Shown here piece by piece: positions 1-7,127 of a stretch of 10,183 nt of DNA (position 1 is its first letter; every line of letters starts with the position of its first letter). Origin of the DNA: a bacterium (GTDB lineage: Bacteria; Patescibacteriota; Gracilibacteria; JAUYGZ01; DAOVYC01); the NCBI GenBank assembly GCA_030635805.1, contig DAOVYC010000009.1:1-10183 (forward strand), given 5' to 3'. Under the pieces are notes generated by a model. It made no database searches. It was not told the origin of the DNA and was given only the letters and a program-made list of their open reading frames with translations. The position numbers were made by a program, and so were the translations under genes.

Positions 1-463
1 ATTAATTGATTCTCTCAGAAAAGAAAAACTTAGTCCCGCAGATATTGATTACGTTGTCCTAACCCACCCTCACCTTGACCACTGTCTTCTGGCCGGAATT
101 TTTGAGAACGCCCAAATTATGGATGATGGTTCTATTTATTCTTTCGATGGCAAAATATTGAAACATCAAAATAAAATACCGGACACGGATATCGAGATTA
201 TTTCTACCCCGGGTCATGATCAATCTCATTGTATTGTTCTGGTAAATACAAACGAGTATGGCAAAGTTGCTATCTCCTCAGATTTGTTTTGGTGGCCGGA
301 TGATCAGGAACAAAAAACCGATAAAGAAAGTTTGTTGAACCTTGACGATCCGTATTCGCAAAATCGAGAAGAACTCCAAAAGAGCAGAGAAAAAATTCTA
401 AAAATTGCCGATTACATTATTCCCGGTCATGGAAAACCCTTTCACTCCCCTTCACCATTCTGA
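1..463 (+). CDS. MBL-fold metallo-hydrolase, MBLAC1-like (5' end outside the window)
   Basis: The reading frame is open from base 2 to the TGA at 461-463, so the N-terminus lies upstream of the window. It shows the metal-binding THPHLDH motif (HxHxDH, bases 62-82), then TPGHD with the next metal His (215-217), SSDLFWW with the bridging Asp, and a terminal PGHGKPF carrying the last His. These are the ligands of a two-metal metallo-beta-lactamase fold. The arrangement of a short loop after the Asp, a run of paired acidic residues (DDPYSQNREELQKSR), and then IADYIIPGHGKPF recalls the animal MBLAC1 family more than glyoxalase II or RNase Z. Bacterial members of that type have no settled function, so the substrate is unknown. 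The TGA stop is followed directly by an in-frame TAA. It is not the missing C-terminal domain of the ComEC found downstream, whose MBL domain is of a different type. Confidence 0.85.
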   Translation, partial: LIDSLRKEKLSPADIDYVVLTHPHLDHCLLAGIFENAQIMDDGSIYSFDGKILKHQNKIPDTDIEIISTPGHDQSHCIVLVNTNEYGKVAISSDLFWWPDDQEQKTDKESLLNLDDPYSQNREELQKSREKILKIADYIIPGHGKPFHSPSPF

Positions 464-480
464 TAAAATACCCCTATAAT
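451..480 (+). promoter_or_regulatory. Candidate sigma-70 promoter for the oxidoreductase gene
   Basis: A perfect TATAAT (475-480) lies 18 bases downstream of TTCACC (451-456, 4 of 6 matches to TTGACA). The expected transcription start near 486-488 leaves only about 6-8 bases before the ATG at 494, so the mRNA would be leaderless or nearly so. No Shine-Dalgarno sequence is present. The -35 overlaps the 3' end of the preceding hydrolase gene. Confidence 0.5.
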
Positions 481-493
481 TTTAGAAACCATT

Positions 494-1840
494 ATGACAA
501 AAACAGATATTTTAATTATTGGTGGTGGTCCGGCAGGAGTTGTAGCGGCAGTTACCGCCAGAAAAAACAACCCCACTAAAAAAATTACCCTAATTCGGGA
601 AAAAGAAAGAGGCGTTATTCCCTGTGGTATTCCCTATATCTTTAATCGTTTAAATTCCGCTGAAAAAAATCTAATGCCGGATAAACCTCTGGAAATAAAT
701 AAGGTAAATTTAATAATCGACAAATTGATCAAAATAGATCCTCTCAATAAAAAAGCAATTCTCAAAAAAGGAAAAGAAATAAGTTATAAAAAATTAATTT
801 TAGCCACCGGTTCTGAACCAATTTTAATTCCCATTAAAGGAATTGATAAAAAAGGAGTTTGGCAGATCAAAAAAGATTTTGAATATTTAAAAAAGATGCG
901 TCAGGAAGTATTAAAATCAAAAAATATAACAATTATTGGAGGAGGTTTTATCGGTGTTGAGCTGGCGGAAGAATTAAGCAGTATCAAAAAACTAAATATT
1001 AATATTATTGAAAGATCTAACCATTGCCTCATAACAACTTTCGACAAAGAATTTGCCATTGCCGCAGAAGAAGAATTAAAAAAGAAAGGAGTCAAAATAC
1101 ATAGCAAAGCCACCGTAAAGGAGATTATCGGAAAAGATAAAGTAGAATCAATAAAACTAGAAAACGGAAAAACCATTACAACGGATTTGGTTATTTTATC
1201 AATTGGAGCAAAACAAAATATAGCTTTAGCAAAAGAGGCGGGAATCAAAATAGGAAAAAGCGGTGGAGTAAGAGTTAATAATTATATGGAAACAAACGTC
1301 AAAGATATTTTCGCAATTGGAGACTGCACCGAAACCCGATGCCTCCTCACCAAAAAAGATATTCCAGTAATGCTCGCCTCAACCGCCTGCCACGAAGCAA
1401 GAATAGCCACGGCTAATCTATACAAAAAGAAAGAATTACTTAAAAACAAGGGAACTCTGGGCACATTTTCAACATTTATAGATAATCTGGCGTTAGGAGT
1501 GGTTGGTCTAAACGAAAATACGGCCCAAAAAAAGGGATTTAAAACAATCACCGGCACAAGTGAAGCTCCAAATCATCATCCTGGAGCACTGCCAAACACG
1601 CAAATAATCAAAGTTAAACTCGTCTTTTCCAAGTCTTCAGGCGTACTTCTTGGCGGCCAAATTATGGGACCGGAAAGTATCGGTGAAATGATCAATATCC
1701 TCGCTTTAGCCGTTCAGCAAAAAACAAGTATTTATGATTTTGGCACCTTGCAGATTGCCACTCATCCATTACTAACCGCCTCCCCCACCAATTACCCGCT
1801 AATCACCGCCGCCCAATCGGCCCTAGCTAAAATAAACTAG
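494..1840 (+). CDS. FAD-dependent pyridine nucleotide-disulfide oxidoreductase (CoA-disulfide reductase / NADH oxidase family)
   Basis: This 448-residue protein is the usual length for the family. The N-terminal FAD-binding Rossmann motif is IIGGGPAG (8-15). A single redox Cys44 in PCGIPY matches the lone active-site cysteine of CoA-disulfide reductases and NADH oxidases/peroxidases. ATGSEP (104-109) is the second FAD motif. IIGGGFIGVE (147-156) is the NAD(P)-binding Rossmann motif, and Glu173 at the end of its second strand favours NADH over NADPH. DIFAIGDC (271-278) binds the FAD ribityl/phosphate. The C-terminal dimerisation domain holds HHPGALP and THPLLTASPT. Family members reduce CoA disulfide or polysulfide, or reduce O2 or peroxide, with NADH in the cytoplasm. 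Sequence alone does not decide which. The gene has its own probable promoter and is followed by a terminator, so it is probably monocistronic. There is no ribosome binding site. Confidence 0.9.
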   Translation: MTKTDILIIGGGPAGVVAAVTARKNNPTKKITLIREKERGVIPCGIPYIFNRLNSAEKNLMPDKPLEINKVNLIIDKLIKIDPLNKKAILKKGKEISYKKLILATGSEPILIPIKGIDKKGVWQIKKDFEYLKKMRQEVLKSKNITIIGGGFIGVELAEELSSIKKLNINIIERSNHCLITTFDKEFAIAAEEELKKKGVKIHSKATVKEIIGKDKVESIKLENGKTITTDLVILSIGAKQNIALAKEAGIKIGKSGGVRVNNYMETNVKDIFAIGDCTETRCLLTKKDIPVMLASTACHEARIATANLYKKKELLKNKGTLGTFSTFIDNLALGVVGLNENTAQKKGFKTITGTSEAPNHHPGALPNTQIIKVKLVFSKSSGVLLGGQIMGPESIGEMINILALAVQQKTSIYDFGTLQIATHPLLTASPTNYPLITAAQSALAKIN

Positions 1841-1868
1841 TTCAAAAAAACTTCTCAAAGTTCATAAA

Positions 1869-1905
1869 AACTTCATAACTCGATTGAACGAGTAAGCAAG
1901 AAGTT
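1869..1905 (+). other. Two-tier hairpin in the spacer before comEC
   Basis: An outer stem AACTTC (1869-1874) pairs with GAAGTT (1900-1905). An inner stem ACTCG (1878-1882) pairs with CGAGT (1889-1893) around the loop ATTGAA. The structure ends exactly where the terminator stem begins at 1906, so the two could stack coaxially. A further small hairpin, AACTT-ctca-AAGTT, lies just upstream. The spacer is therefore unusually structured for its 93 bases. It could reinforce termination or form a regulatory leader. I recognise no known riboswitch in it. Confidence 0.4.
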
Positions 1906-1910
1906 ATACG
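1884..1910 (+). promoter_or_regulatory. Weak candidate promoter for comEC, embedded in the terminator region
   Basis: TTGAAC (1884-1889) and TATACG (1905-1910) are separated by 15 bases, which is short. If it is used, transcription would start around 1916-1918, inside the terminator loop. The comEC mRNA would then lack the left arm of the hairpin and could not form it. Both the spacing and the -10 match are marginal. Confidence 0.2.
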
Positions 1911-1933
1911 CTAAATCTCTTTAGCGTATTTTT
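1906..1933 (+). terminator. Intrinsic terminator of the oxidoreductase gene
   Basis: A perfect 10-bp stem, ATACGCTAAA (1906-1915) with TTTAGCGTAT (1920-1929), encloses a 4-base loop TCTC and is followed by a T run (1929-1933). The stem is AT-rich but has no mismatch. There is no T run on the other side, so it should act only on plus-strand transcription. It ends immediately before the ATG of comEC at 1934. Confidence 0.7.
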
Positions 1934-3397
1934 ATGATCTCCAGAAAAATAACCCTGTTTTCCCTCTTGGCCATAATCATCGGCATTGGACTAAATCCAT
2001 TTTTGAATACAAATATTTTCCTTTCTTTATGCCCCCTCCCACTCCTCGTCGGTCTTTTCAGAAAGAAATATCACTACTTGATAATTGTGATTGTTTGTCT
2101 TGCCCTCGGATTTTTCCGAGCCGAATTTTCTGATCACCACGCCTCAAAAAATTCTATTGATAGTTATAACGATTCCGGATATATCAAGTTCATCGGAACC
2201 GTGTGCGAAGAACCGGATCGAAGAATAAAAAATCAGAAACTAACGATTTGTTCCGAAGAGTTAATCAGACCGGAAATAAAAAAAATCTCCGGCAAAGTTC
2301 TTATCAATACCGATAAATATCCCGAGTATAATTATGGTGACCAGCTCCAGGTTTCCGGACAACTGGAAACCCCCGGTGAGTTTGATACTTTTTCTTACAA
2401 AAATTATCTTGCCCGCTATCACGTCTACTCTATTATCTATAGACCATACGCGACCAGAATCGGAACCGGAAAACACAATGTGATTTTCCGTTATCTTTTT
2501 GATTTCAAAAAAAAATTCGAAGCCAGGCTGAACGAATCGTACCCGGAACCCTACGGTTCCTTTATGGCCGGATTGATTACCGGAAGCAGAAAGGGAATCC
2601 CCAAAGAATTAACGGAACAATTCGTCACCACCGGACTTTCTCATATTGTTGCTATTAGCGGCTACAATATTACTATTCTCGTCACCGTTATCATGGCTCT
2701 CCTGCGATCGTTTGGAAAACGATTCGCCGTGATTACTTCCGCCGTTACCGTAATTTTGTTCACTGTCGCCGTCGGCGCTTCCGCCGCCGTCGTACGCGCC
2801 TGCATCATGGGACTGATATCTTTACTTGCTTTAAACTACGGGAGAAAGGGCGATGTGAGTATCGCCCTCCTGATGACTGCAGCCATCATGATCACCATCA
2901 ATCCTAAAATTCTTTATTTTGACATCGGCTTCCAGCTTTCCTTTCTGGCCACCGTCGGACTAATTTACCTCTCCCCTCTTTTTGAAAAATACACAAAACA
3001 TCTTCCAAATTTGATTGGACTTAAAGAAGGACTTCTTCTCACTGTTTCCGCCCAAATAACCACTTTACCAATAATGCTCACCGGCTTTGAAAGACTTTCC
3101 CTTGTTGCTCCTCTCTCCAACATGCTCATCAGTGGCCCTTTTATTCCTTTTGCCATGCTTTTCGGTTTCCTCGCCGGAATTACCGGATTTATATCCATAT
3201 TTCTCGCCAAAATAATTGGCTTCATCGGCTACGTTTGTCTCTCCTACATCATCTTCATTGTTCGCCTTACCGCTAACATTCCCCACGCCTCTATAGATAT
3301 TTTTTGGTTTAACAAAGTATTCCTGATACTCTATTATACGAGCCTCATCTGGTTCCTACATAAATACTGGAAGAAACAAGTGCCCACTACAACCTAA
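1934..3397 (+). CDS. comEC: ComEC/Rec2-type DNA uptake channel, short form without the C-terminal MBL domain
   Basis: This integral membrane protein of 487 residues forms the inner-membrane channel for single-stranded DNA in natural transformation. Three hydrophobic segments (about 6-20, 27-42, 47-63) precede a soluble OB-fold/DUF4131 region (about 70-175) ending in PGEFDTFSYKNYL. The Competence domain follows, with GLSHIVAISGYN (235-245), VRACIMG (287-293) and FDIGFQLSFLATVG (329-342), then more membrane segments to the C-terminus. Full-length ComEC proteins are often 700-800 residues and end in a metallo-beta-lactamase domain. That domain is absent here, as in other short forms. An in-frame TAG at 1922 forces the start to 1934 or later, and the first membrane segment begins at once, so 1934 is the best start. 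There is no Shine-Dalgarno sequence, only the T tract of the terminator. The last codons (TTT) are written by a CTACAAC repeat. Confidence 0.9.
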   Translation: MISRKITLFSLLAIIIGIGLNPFLNTNIFLSLCPLPLLVGLFRKKYHYLIIVIVCLALGFFRAEFSDHHASKNSIDSYNDSGYIKFIGTVCEEPDRRIKNQKLTICSEELIRPEIKKISGKVLINTDKYPEYNYGDQLQVSGQLETPGEFDTFSYKNYLARYHVYSIIYRPYATRIGTGKHNVIFRYLFDFKKKFEARLNESYPEPYGSFMAGLITGSRKGIPKELTEQFVTTGLSHIVAISGYNITILVTVIMALLRSFGKRFAVITSAVTVILFTVAVGASAAVVRACIMGLISLLALNYGRKGDVSIALLMTAAIMITINPKILYFDIGFQLSFLATVGLIYLSPLFEKYTKHLPNLIGLKEGLLLTVSAQITTLPIMLTGFERLSLVAPLSNMLISGPFIPFAMLFGFLAGITGFISIFLAKIIGFIGYVCLSYIIFIVRLTANIPHASIDIFWFNKVFLILYYTSLIWFLHKYWKKQVPTTT

Positions 3398-3417
3398 ACC
3401 CTACAACCTACAACCTA
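3387..3417 (+). repeat. CTACAAC microsatellite across the comEC stop codon
   Basis: The decamer CTACAACCTA occurs at 3387-3396, 3401-3410 and 3408-3417. The last two are heptamer repeats in perfect tandem, and the first is offset by AACC. The array supplies the final Thr codons and TAA stop of comEC and fills most of the 24-base gap before ribBA. It contains no hairpin and no ribosome binding site. Confidence 0.7.
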
Positions 3418-3421
3418 GAAT

Positions 3422-4618
3422 ATGATTTCAGATATCAAATCCGCCATCAAAGATATCAGAAACGGCAGATTAATAATAATTACTGACGACAAAAATCGTG
3501 AAAACGAAGGCGATCTTTATTCACCTGCGCAAAAAATCACTAAGCAGACTCTGAATTTTATGATTACCGAAGGAAGAGGTTTGGTTTGCGTCCCCATTAC
3601 TCAGGAACGGGCAAATGATCTTGAGCTCAACTTAATGACTTTTAATAATACCGATAATCATCATACCAACTTTACAATTTCCGTAGATCATAAAACGACA
3701 AGCACCGGCATTTCCGTAGACGATCGACTAAAAACCATCAAGGCTCTCGTTAACAATAAATCTTTAAAAAAAGATTTTCGCCAGCCCGGTCATATTTTTC
3801 CTCTCATTGCTCAACCTGGAGGAATTTTAAAAAGAGCCGGTCACACCGAAGCCGCTACCGATCTTGCCTCACTTGCTGGGCTCAAGTCCGCCGGCGTTAT
3901 CTGTGAAATTATTCGTAAAGATGGAAAAATGGCCCGCCTCTCAGACCTCAAGAAATTTGCCATAAAACACAATTTAAAAATTATCACCATTAAAGATCTC
4001 ATTAAATACAAATTACAAAACGAATGTTTTGTGGAAAAAGTAGCTTCATCAATATTAATGACAAGTTTTGGAGAATTCAAAATTCACATCTTCAAAGATA
4101 ATCTTTCCAACCAGGAACACGTCGCTCTAACTCTTGGTAAAATTAGAAACAAAGAAAATGTTCTTGTTCGTGTCCATTCCGAATGTCTTACCGGGGATAT
4201 TTTTCACTCCCTTCATTGTGACTGCGGAATACAATTGGAAAAAGCTATGAAAAAAATCGCAACAAAAAAGTGTGGCGTGATTCTTTACATGAGACAAGAA
4301 GGTCGAGGCATAGGATTAACAAATAAAATCAAGGCTTACGCTCTCCAACGTCAGGGACTGGACACCGTGGAAGCAAATCATAAACTTGGTTTTGAGGATG
4401 ATCTCCGTGATTACGGAACCGGTGCTCAAATTTTAAAAAAACTCGGACTCAAAACCATTCATCTCTTAACCAATAATCCTAGAAAAATTATTGGACTGGA
4501 AGGATACGGAATAAAAATCAGTAAAAGAATTCCCATTGAAATCAGAACAAACAGACACAATAAAAAATATCTCGAAACCAAGAAGAAAAAATTACATCAT
4601 TTCTTCAAAGATTTGTAA
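3422..4618 (+). CDS. ribBA: Bifunctional DHBP synthase / GTP cyclohydrolase II
   Basis: This 398-residue cytoplasmic enzyme supplies both riboflavin precursors. Residues 1-200 are the RibB half, which turns ribulose 5-phosphate into 3,4-dihydroxy-2-butanone 4-phosphate and formate. It has RENEGD (26-31) with substrate Arg26, metal Glu27 and Asp31, STGISVDDR (94-102), PGHIFPL (122-128), GHTEAATDL with metal His141, and CEI with Glu162. Residues 203-398 are the RibA half, which opens the GTP imidazole ring. Its zinc ligands are Cys255, Cys266 and Cys268 (SECLTGD...HCDCG). It also has RQEGRGIGL (290-298), catalytic Asp326 and Arg328 in DDLRDYG, and LLTNNPRKI. All key residues of both halves are present. 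One oddity is Lys24, where most members have Glu (DDEDREN), but this is not a metal ligand. The gene lies 24 bases after comEC and 18 before ribD, so the three are probably co-transcribed. No FMN riboswitch fits in the upstream gap. Confidence 0.96.
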   Translation: MISDIKSAIKDIRNGRLIIITDDKNRENEGDLYSPAQKITKQTLNFMITEGRGLVCVPITQERANDLELNLMTFNNTDNHHTNFTISVDHKTTSTGISVDDRLKTIKALVNNKSLKKDFRQPGHIFPLIAQPGGILKRAGHTEAATDLASLAGLKSAGVICEIIRKDGKMARLSDLKKFAIKHNLKIITIKDLIKYKLQNECFVEKVASSILMTSFGEFKIHIFKDNLSNQEHVALTLGKIRNKENVLVRVHSECLTGDIFHSLHCDCGIQLEKAMKKIATKKCGVILYMRQEGRGIGLTNKIKAYALQRQGLDTVEANHKLGFEDDLRDYGTGAQILKKLGLKTIHLLTNNPRKIIGLEGYGIKISKRIPIEIRTNRHNKKYLETKKKKLHHFFKDL

Positions 4619-4636
4619 AATAAATGAAAAAGTAAA

Positions 4637-5683
4637 ATGAGTGATCAGGAAATAATGAGACTCTGTTTCGCTCTCGCTAAAAAGGGGGAAGGTTTTGCAG
4701 ATCCCAATCCTCTCGTAGGAGCAATAGTTATAAAAAGAAATAAAATCATCGGCCAGGGGTATCACCGAGCTTTTGGAAAATCACACGCTGAAATAGAAGC
4801 TCTAAAAAGCTGCACCGAAAATCCCAAAGGAGCCACCCTCTACATAAACCTGGAACCATGTTGCCACTTTGGAAAACCTCCCCCCTGCACAGAAACAATA
4901 ATTGGCGCCGGAATAAAAAAGGTTATTATTTCAAACACCGATCCCAATCCAAAAGTTAGAGGGGAGGGTATCCGTATTTTAAAAAAAGCGGGAATTGAAG
5001 TTCTCAAGGGGGTTCTTGAAAAAGAGGGAATTGAATTAAATAAATCTTTTTTTAAATGGGTTAAAACCGGACTCCCCTACATTACTCTCAAGGTTGCTAT
5101 AAGTTCCAACGGCATGATCGCCAAAGCAAACAAGAGACCTGTTAAAATCACTTGTCAGAAATCAGATCAACTTGTCCACAAACTCAGAAATAAAAACCAA
5201 GCGATTTTAGTCGGGGTCAACACGATTCTATCTGACAACCCACGTCTAACTTGCCGTCTTAAAAATAAGAAGAGAAATCCTCTTCGTATCATTCTTGATT
5301 CGACCCTTCGTACTCCGGCAAGCTCAAAAACAACCAAGAATAAAAACTTTCTTATTGCCACAACAAAAAACGCAAATCAGAAAAAACTAAAAAACTGGAA
5401 TCAAAAAAATATCTGGATCTCCCCCACTGAAAAAAAAGTAAGCCTCAAGAAATTTCTTAAATTTCTTGGCTCGCAAGGAATTACCAGCGTTCTGGTTGAA
5501 GGCGGTCGAACTGTGATCGATAATTTTTTCACCGAAAAACTCATCGACGAAATCTATTTATTTATTTCTCCCGAAAAAATCGAATCAGGTCTTCCCTGGT
5601 CTCTTAAGCAAAAAAAACTCAAGATCAAATCCATCAACACCAGCCTCATTGGTTCCGACACCCTTGTTCATGGAATCTTATAG
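4637..5683 (+). CDS. ribD: Bifunctional pyrimidine deaminase / reductase RibD
   Basis: This 348-residue protein is close to the usual 360. It performs steps two and three of the pyrimidine branch of riboflavin synthesis: deamination of the RibA product, then NADPH reduction of the ribosyl chain. The deaminase half (1-140) has NPLVGA (24-29), HAE (50-52) with zinc His50 and proton-shuttle Glu52, and PCCHFGKPPPC (74-84) with zinc Cys75 and Cys84. The reductase half (147-348) has YITLKVAIS, ILVGVNTILSDNPRLT and VLVEGGRTV. The usual SLDG at the reductase entrance is SSNG here (156-159), losing the Asp, which is uncommon. ATG 4637 gives a start that fits the family, 18 bases after ribBA, without a clear Shine-Dalgarno sequence. 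The downstream partners ribH and ribE are not next to it. Confidence 0.95.
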   Translation: MSDQEIMRLCFALAKKGEGFADPNPLVGAIVIKRNKIIGQGYHRAFGKSHAEIEALKSCTENPKGATLYINLEPCCHFGKPPPCTETIIGAGIKKVIISNTDPNPKVRGEGIRILKKAGIEVLKGVLEKEGIELNKSFFKWVKTGLPYITLKVAISSNGMIAKANKRPVKITCQKSDQLVHKLRNKNQAILVGVNTILSDNPRLTCRLKNKKRNPLRIILDSTLRTPASSKTTKNKNFLIATTKNANQKKLKNWNQKNIWISPTEKKVSLKKFLKFLGSQGITSVLVEGGRTVIDNFFTEKLIDEIYLFISPEKIESGLPWSLKQKKLKIKSINTSLIGSDTLVHGIL

Positions 5684-5726
5684 TCCTTCGTCTTTTTCCT
5701 TTTTAATTTTTCCTTTTGCCTTTTTA

Positions 5727-5735
5727 TGCTATAAC
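5727..5735 (+). promoter_or_regulatory. Extended -10 promoter for the MurE-like gene
   Basis: TGC-TATAAC (TG at 5727-5728, hexamer 5730-5735) matches an extended -10 element, with no good -35 in the pyrimidine-rich DNA upstream. The expected start near 5742 leaves about 18 bases before the ATG at 5760. This supports 5760 as the true start rather than the in-frame ATG at 5649 inside ribD. Confidence 0.45.
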
Positions 5736-5759
5736 TCCCCAGCAACAAAAACACCTCAA

Positions 5760-7064
5760 ATGAGAAACCTAAAGAAGCTAATATCGCCCACCAATCCTCT
5801 CCGACTTTTTTATCACAAAGTCTGGGCTGTTATTGCCGCTTTTCGATATAAATTTCCCGCTAATGGAATGATTATTATTGGTGTTACCGGCACAGATGGA
5901 AAAACTACCGTCTGTACTCTTATTCATAGTATTCTTACCGCCGCCGGGCTGAAAGCCGGTATGACTTCCACTACCGAATTCCACATCGGAAAAAAAATCA
6001 TCCGGAACACTACTCACAGAACAACTCTTGGAAGATTTGAACTGCAAAAAATGCTTCGACGTATGAAAAACGAAGGTTGTACCCACGTAGTGGTAGAAAC
6101 TTCGTCACACGCCATTACCCAAAACCGTACCTGGGGAATTTCATATGATTTTGCCATATTCACCAATCTTTCCCCGGAACATTTGGATTATCACAAAACC
6201 CTGAAAGAGTATCGAAACGAAAAAGGTAAATTATTTAAATCACTCACTTCCGGTAAGAAAAAGGGAGTTTTAAAAACATCCATTGTTAACATAGATGATG
6301 ATGAAGGTGATTTTTACAAAAATATAAAAGTAGATCGGGTCATTACCTATGGAAGAAGCATAGAAGCGGATGTTCAGGCTCTAAATGAAGAAGTCTCCAA
6401 AGAGGGTTCCAGTTTCAACATTATAACCACCGCACACCGCATTCCCGTAAATTTAAAATTACCTGGTAATTTTAATATTCAAAATTCACTAGCCGCGGCT
6501 TCGGTAGGAATAGCTTTGAATTTCAATGAAGACGTGATCAAAAAAGGTCTGGAGAACGTAGAAATTGTTCCGGGAAGAATGGAACGAATCCAGGAGGGAC
6601 AAGATTTCGAAGTAATCATCGACTTTGCTATGACCGCCATTGGATATAAAACTCTTCTGCAAAATTTCCGTCAAATTACCAAAAATAAAATTTGGTTAAT
6701 TTTTGGATGTTGTGGTGACAGAGACAAAGAAAAAAGACAAGTAATTGGAGAAATTGCTGGAAAATTCGCCGATAGGGTTATCATCACCGATGATGAACCC
6801 TATTCGGAAGATCCAAAAATTATTCGAGATATGATAAAAGAAGGGGTAGAAAAAACTAAACTAAAAGAGAACGTTAGCTTCTTTGTAATTCCGGATAGAA
6901 AAAAGGCTTTTGAATTTACCGCTCAGCAGGCAAGTAAAGGAGATACAATCATTATCCCCGGAATGGGTGACCTGGAAGGAAGAACCATAAAAAACAAAGT
7001 AATAAAATGGAATGACAAAAAAGTAGTAACTGAGGTCTTACATTCATTACTGGAAAAAAAATAA
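5760..7064 (+). CDS. Divergent MurE-like Mur ligase lacking the N-terminal UDP-sugar-binding domain
   Basis: This is an ATP-dependent amide ligase of the Mur family, 434 residues from ATG 5760. The catalytic core is intact: P-loop GVTGTDGKTT (41-50, Lys48), Glu113 in VVETSSHA, His141 in NLSPEHLDYH, Lys155 at the position carbamylated in MurE, Asn242 in NIQNSLAAAS, Arg273 in VPGRMERI, Asp288 in IIDFA, and GCCGDRD (316-322). Only about 37 residues precede the P-loop, where MurE has a roughly 90-residue domain that binds UDP-MurNAc-dipeptide. The signature DNPR that recognises diaminopimelate is DEPY (345-348), the C-terminal GKGHE is GMGDL, and DYAHTPD is DFAMTAI. The acceptor and the added amino acid are therefore unclear. 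The closest relatives are MurE, with CapB-like and MurT ligases more distant. An in-frame ATG at 5649 lies within ribD and adds a Ser/Phe-rich stretch unlike the family, so I reject it. No Shine-Dalgarno sequence is seen. Confidence 0.85.
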   Translation: MRNLKKLISPTNPLRLFYHKVWAVIAAFRYKFPANGMIIIGVTGTDGKTTVCTLIHSILTAAGLKAGMTSTTEFHIGKKIIRNTTHRTTLGRFELQKMLRRMKNEGCTHVVVETSSHAITQNRTWGISYDFAIFTNLSPEHLDYHKTLKEYRNEKGKLFKSLTSGKKKGVLKTSIVNIDDDEGDFYKNIKVDRVITYGRSIEADVQALNEEVSKEGSSFNIITTAHRIPVNLKLPGNFNIQNSLAAASVGIALNFNEDVIKKGLENVEIVPGRMERIQEGQDFEVIIDFAMTAIGYKTLLQNFRQITKNKIWLIFGCCGDRDKEKRQVIGEIAGKFADRVIITDDEPYSEDPKIIRDMIKEGVEKTKLKENVSFFVIPDRKKAFEFTAQQASKGDTIIIPGMGDLEGRTIKNKVIKWNDKKVVTEVLHSLLEKK

Positions 7065-7127
7065 TATTAGTAATACGAACATTATCAAAAACAATTCCTG
7101 AAGAGTGTTCAAAAAGTAACAGGCACA

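Noticed and set aside
901..1557. Minus-strand open frames inside the oxidoreductase gene (901-1248, 1282-1557)
   Set aside because: They are antisense shadows of a well-supported gene, have no promoter or family match, and give Phe/Ser-rich translations typical of reverse reading.
1841..1933. Riboswitch or T-box before comEC
   Set aside because: The spacer is structured, but I recognise no conserved aptamer or specifier motif. A terminator with an adjoining hairpin explains it more simply.
2965..3286. Minus-strand open frames inside comEC
   Set aside because: They overlap each other and conserved ComEC membrane segments, so they are shadows.
5649..5759. Upstream in-frame start at 5649 for the MurE-like gene
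   Set aside because: It lies inside ribD, adds a Ser/Phe-rich stretch unlike any Mur ligase, and precedes the extended -10 promoter at 5727-5735.
7065..7127. Terminator between the MurE-like gene and the TrmB-type gene
   Set aside because: The best pairing is GAACA with TGTTC across about 25 bases. The stem is too short and the loop too long to call.
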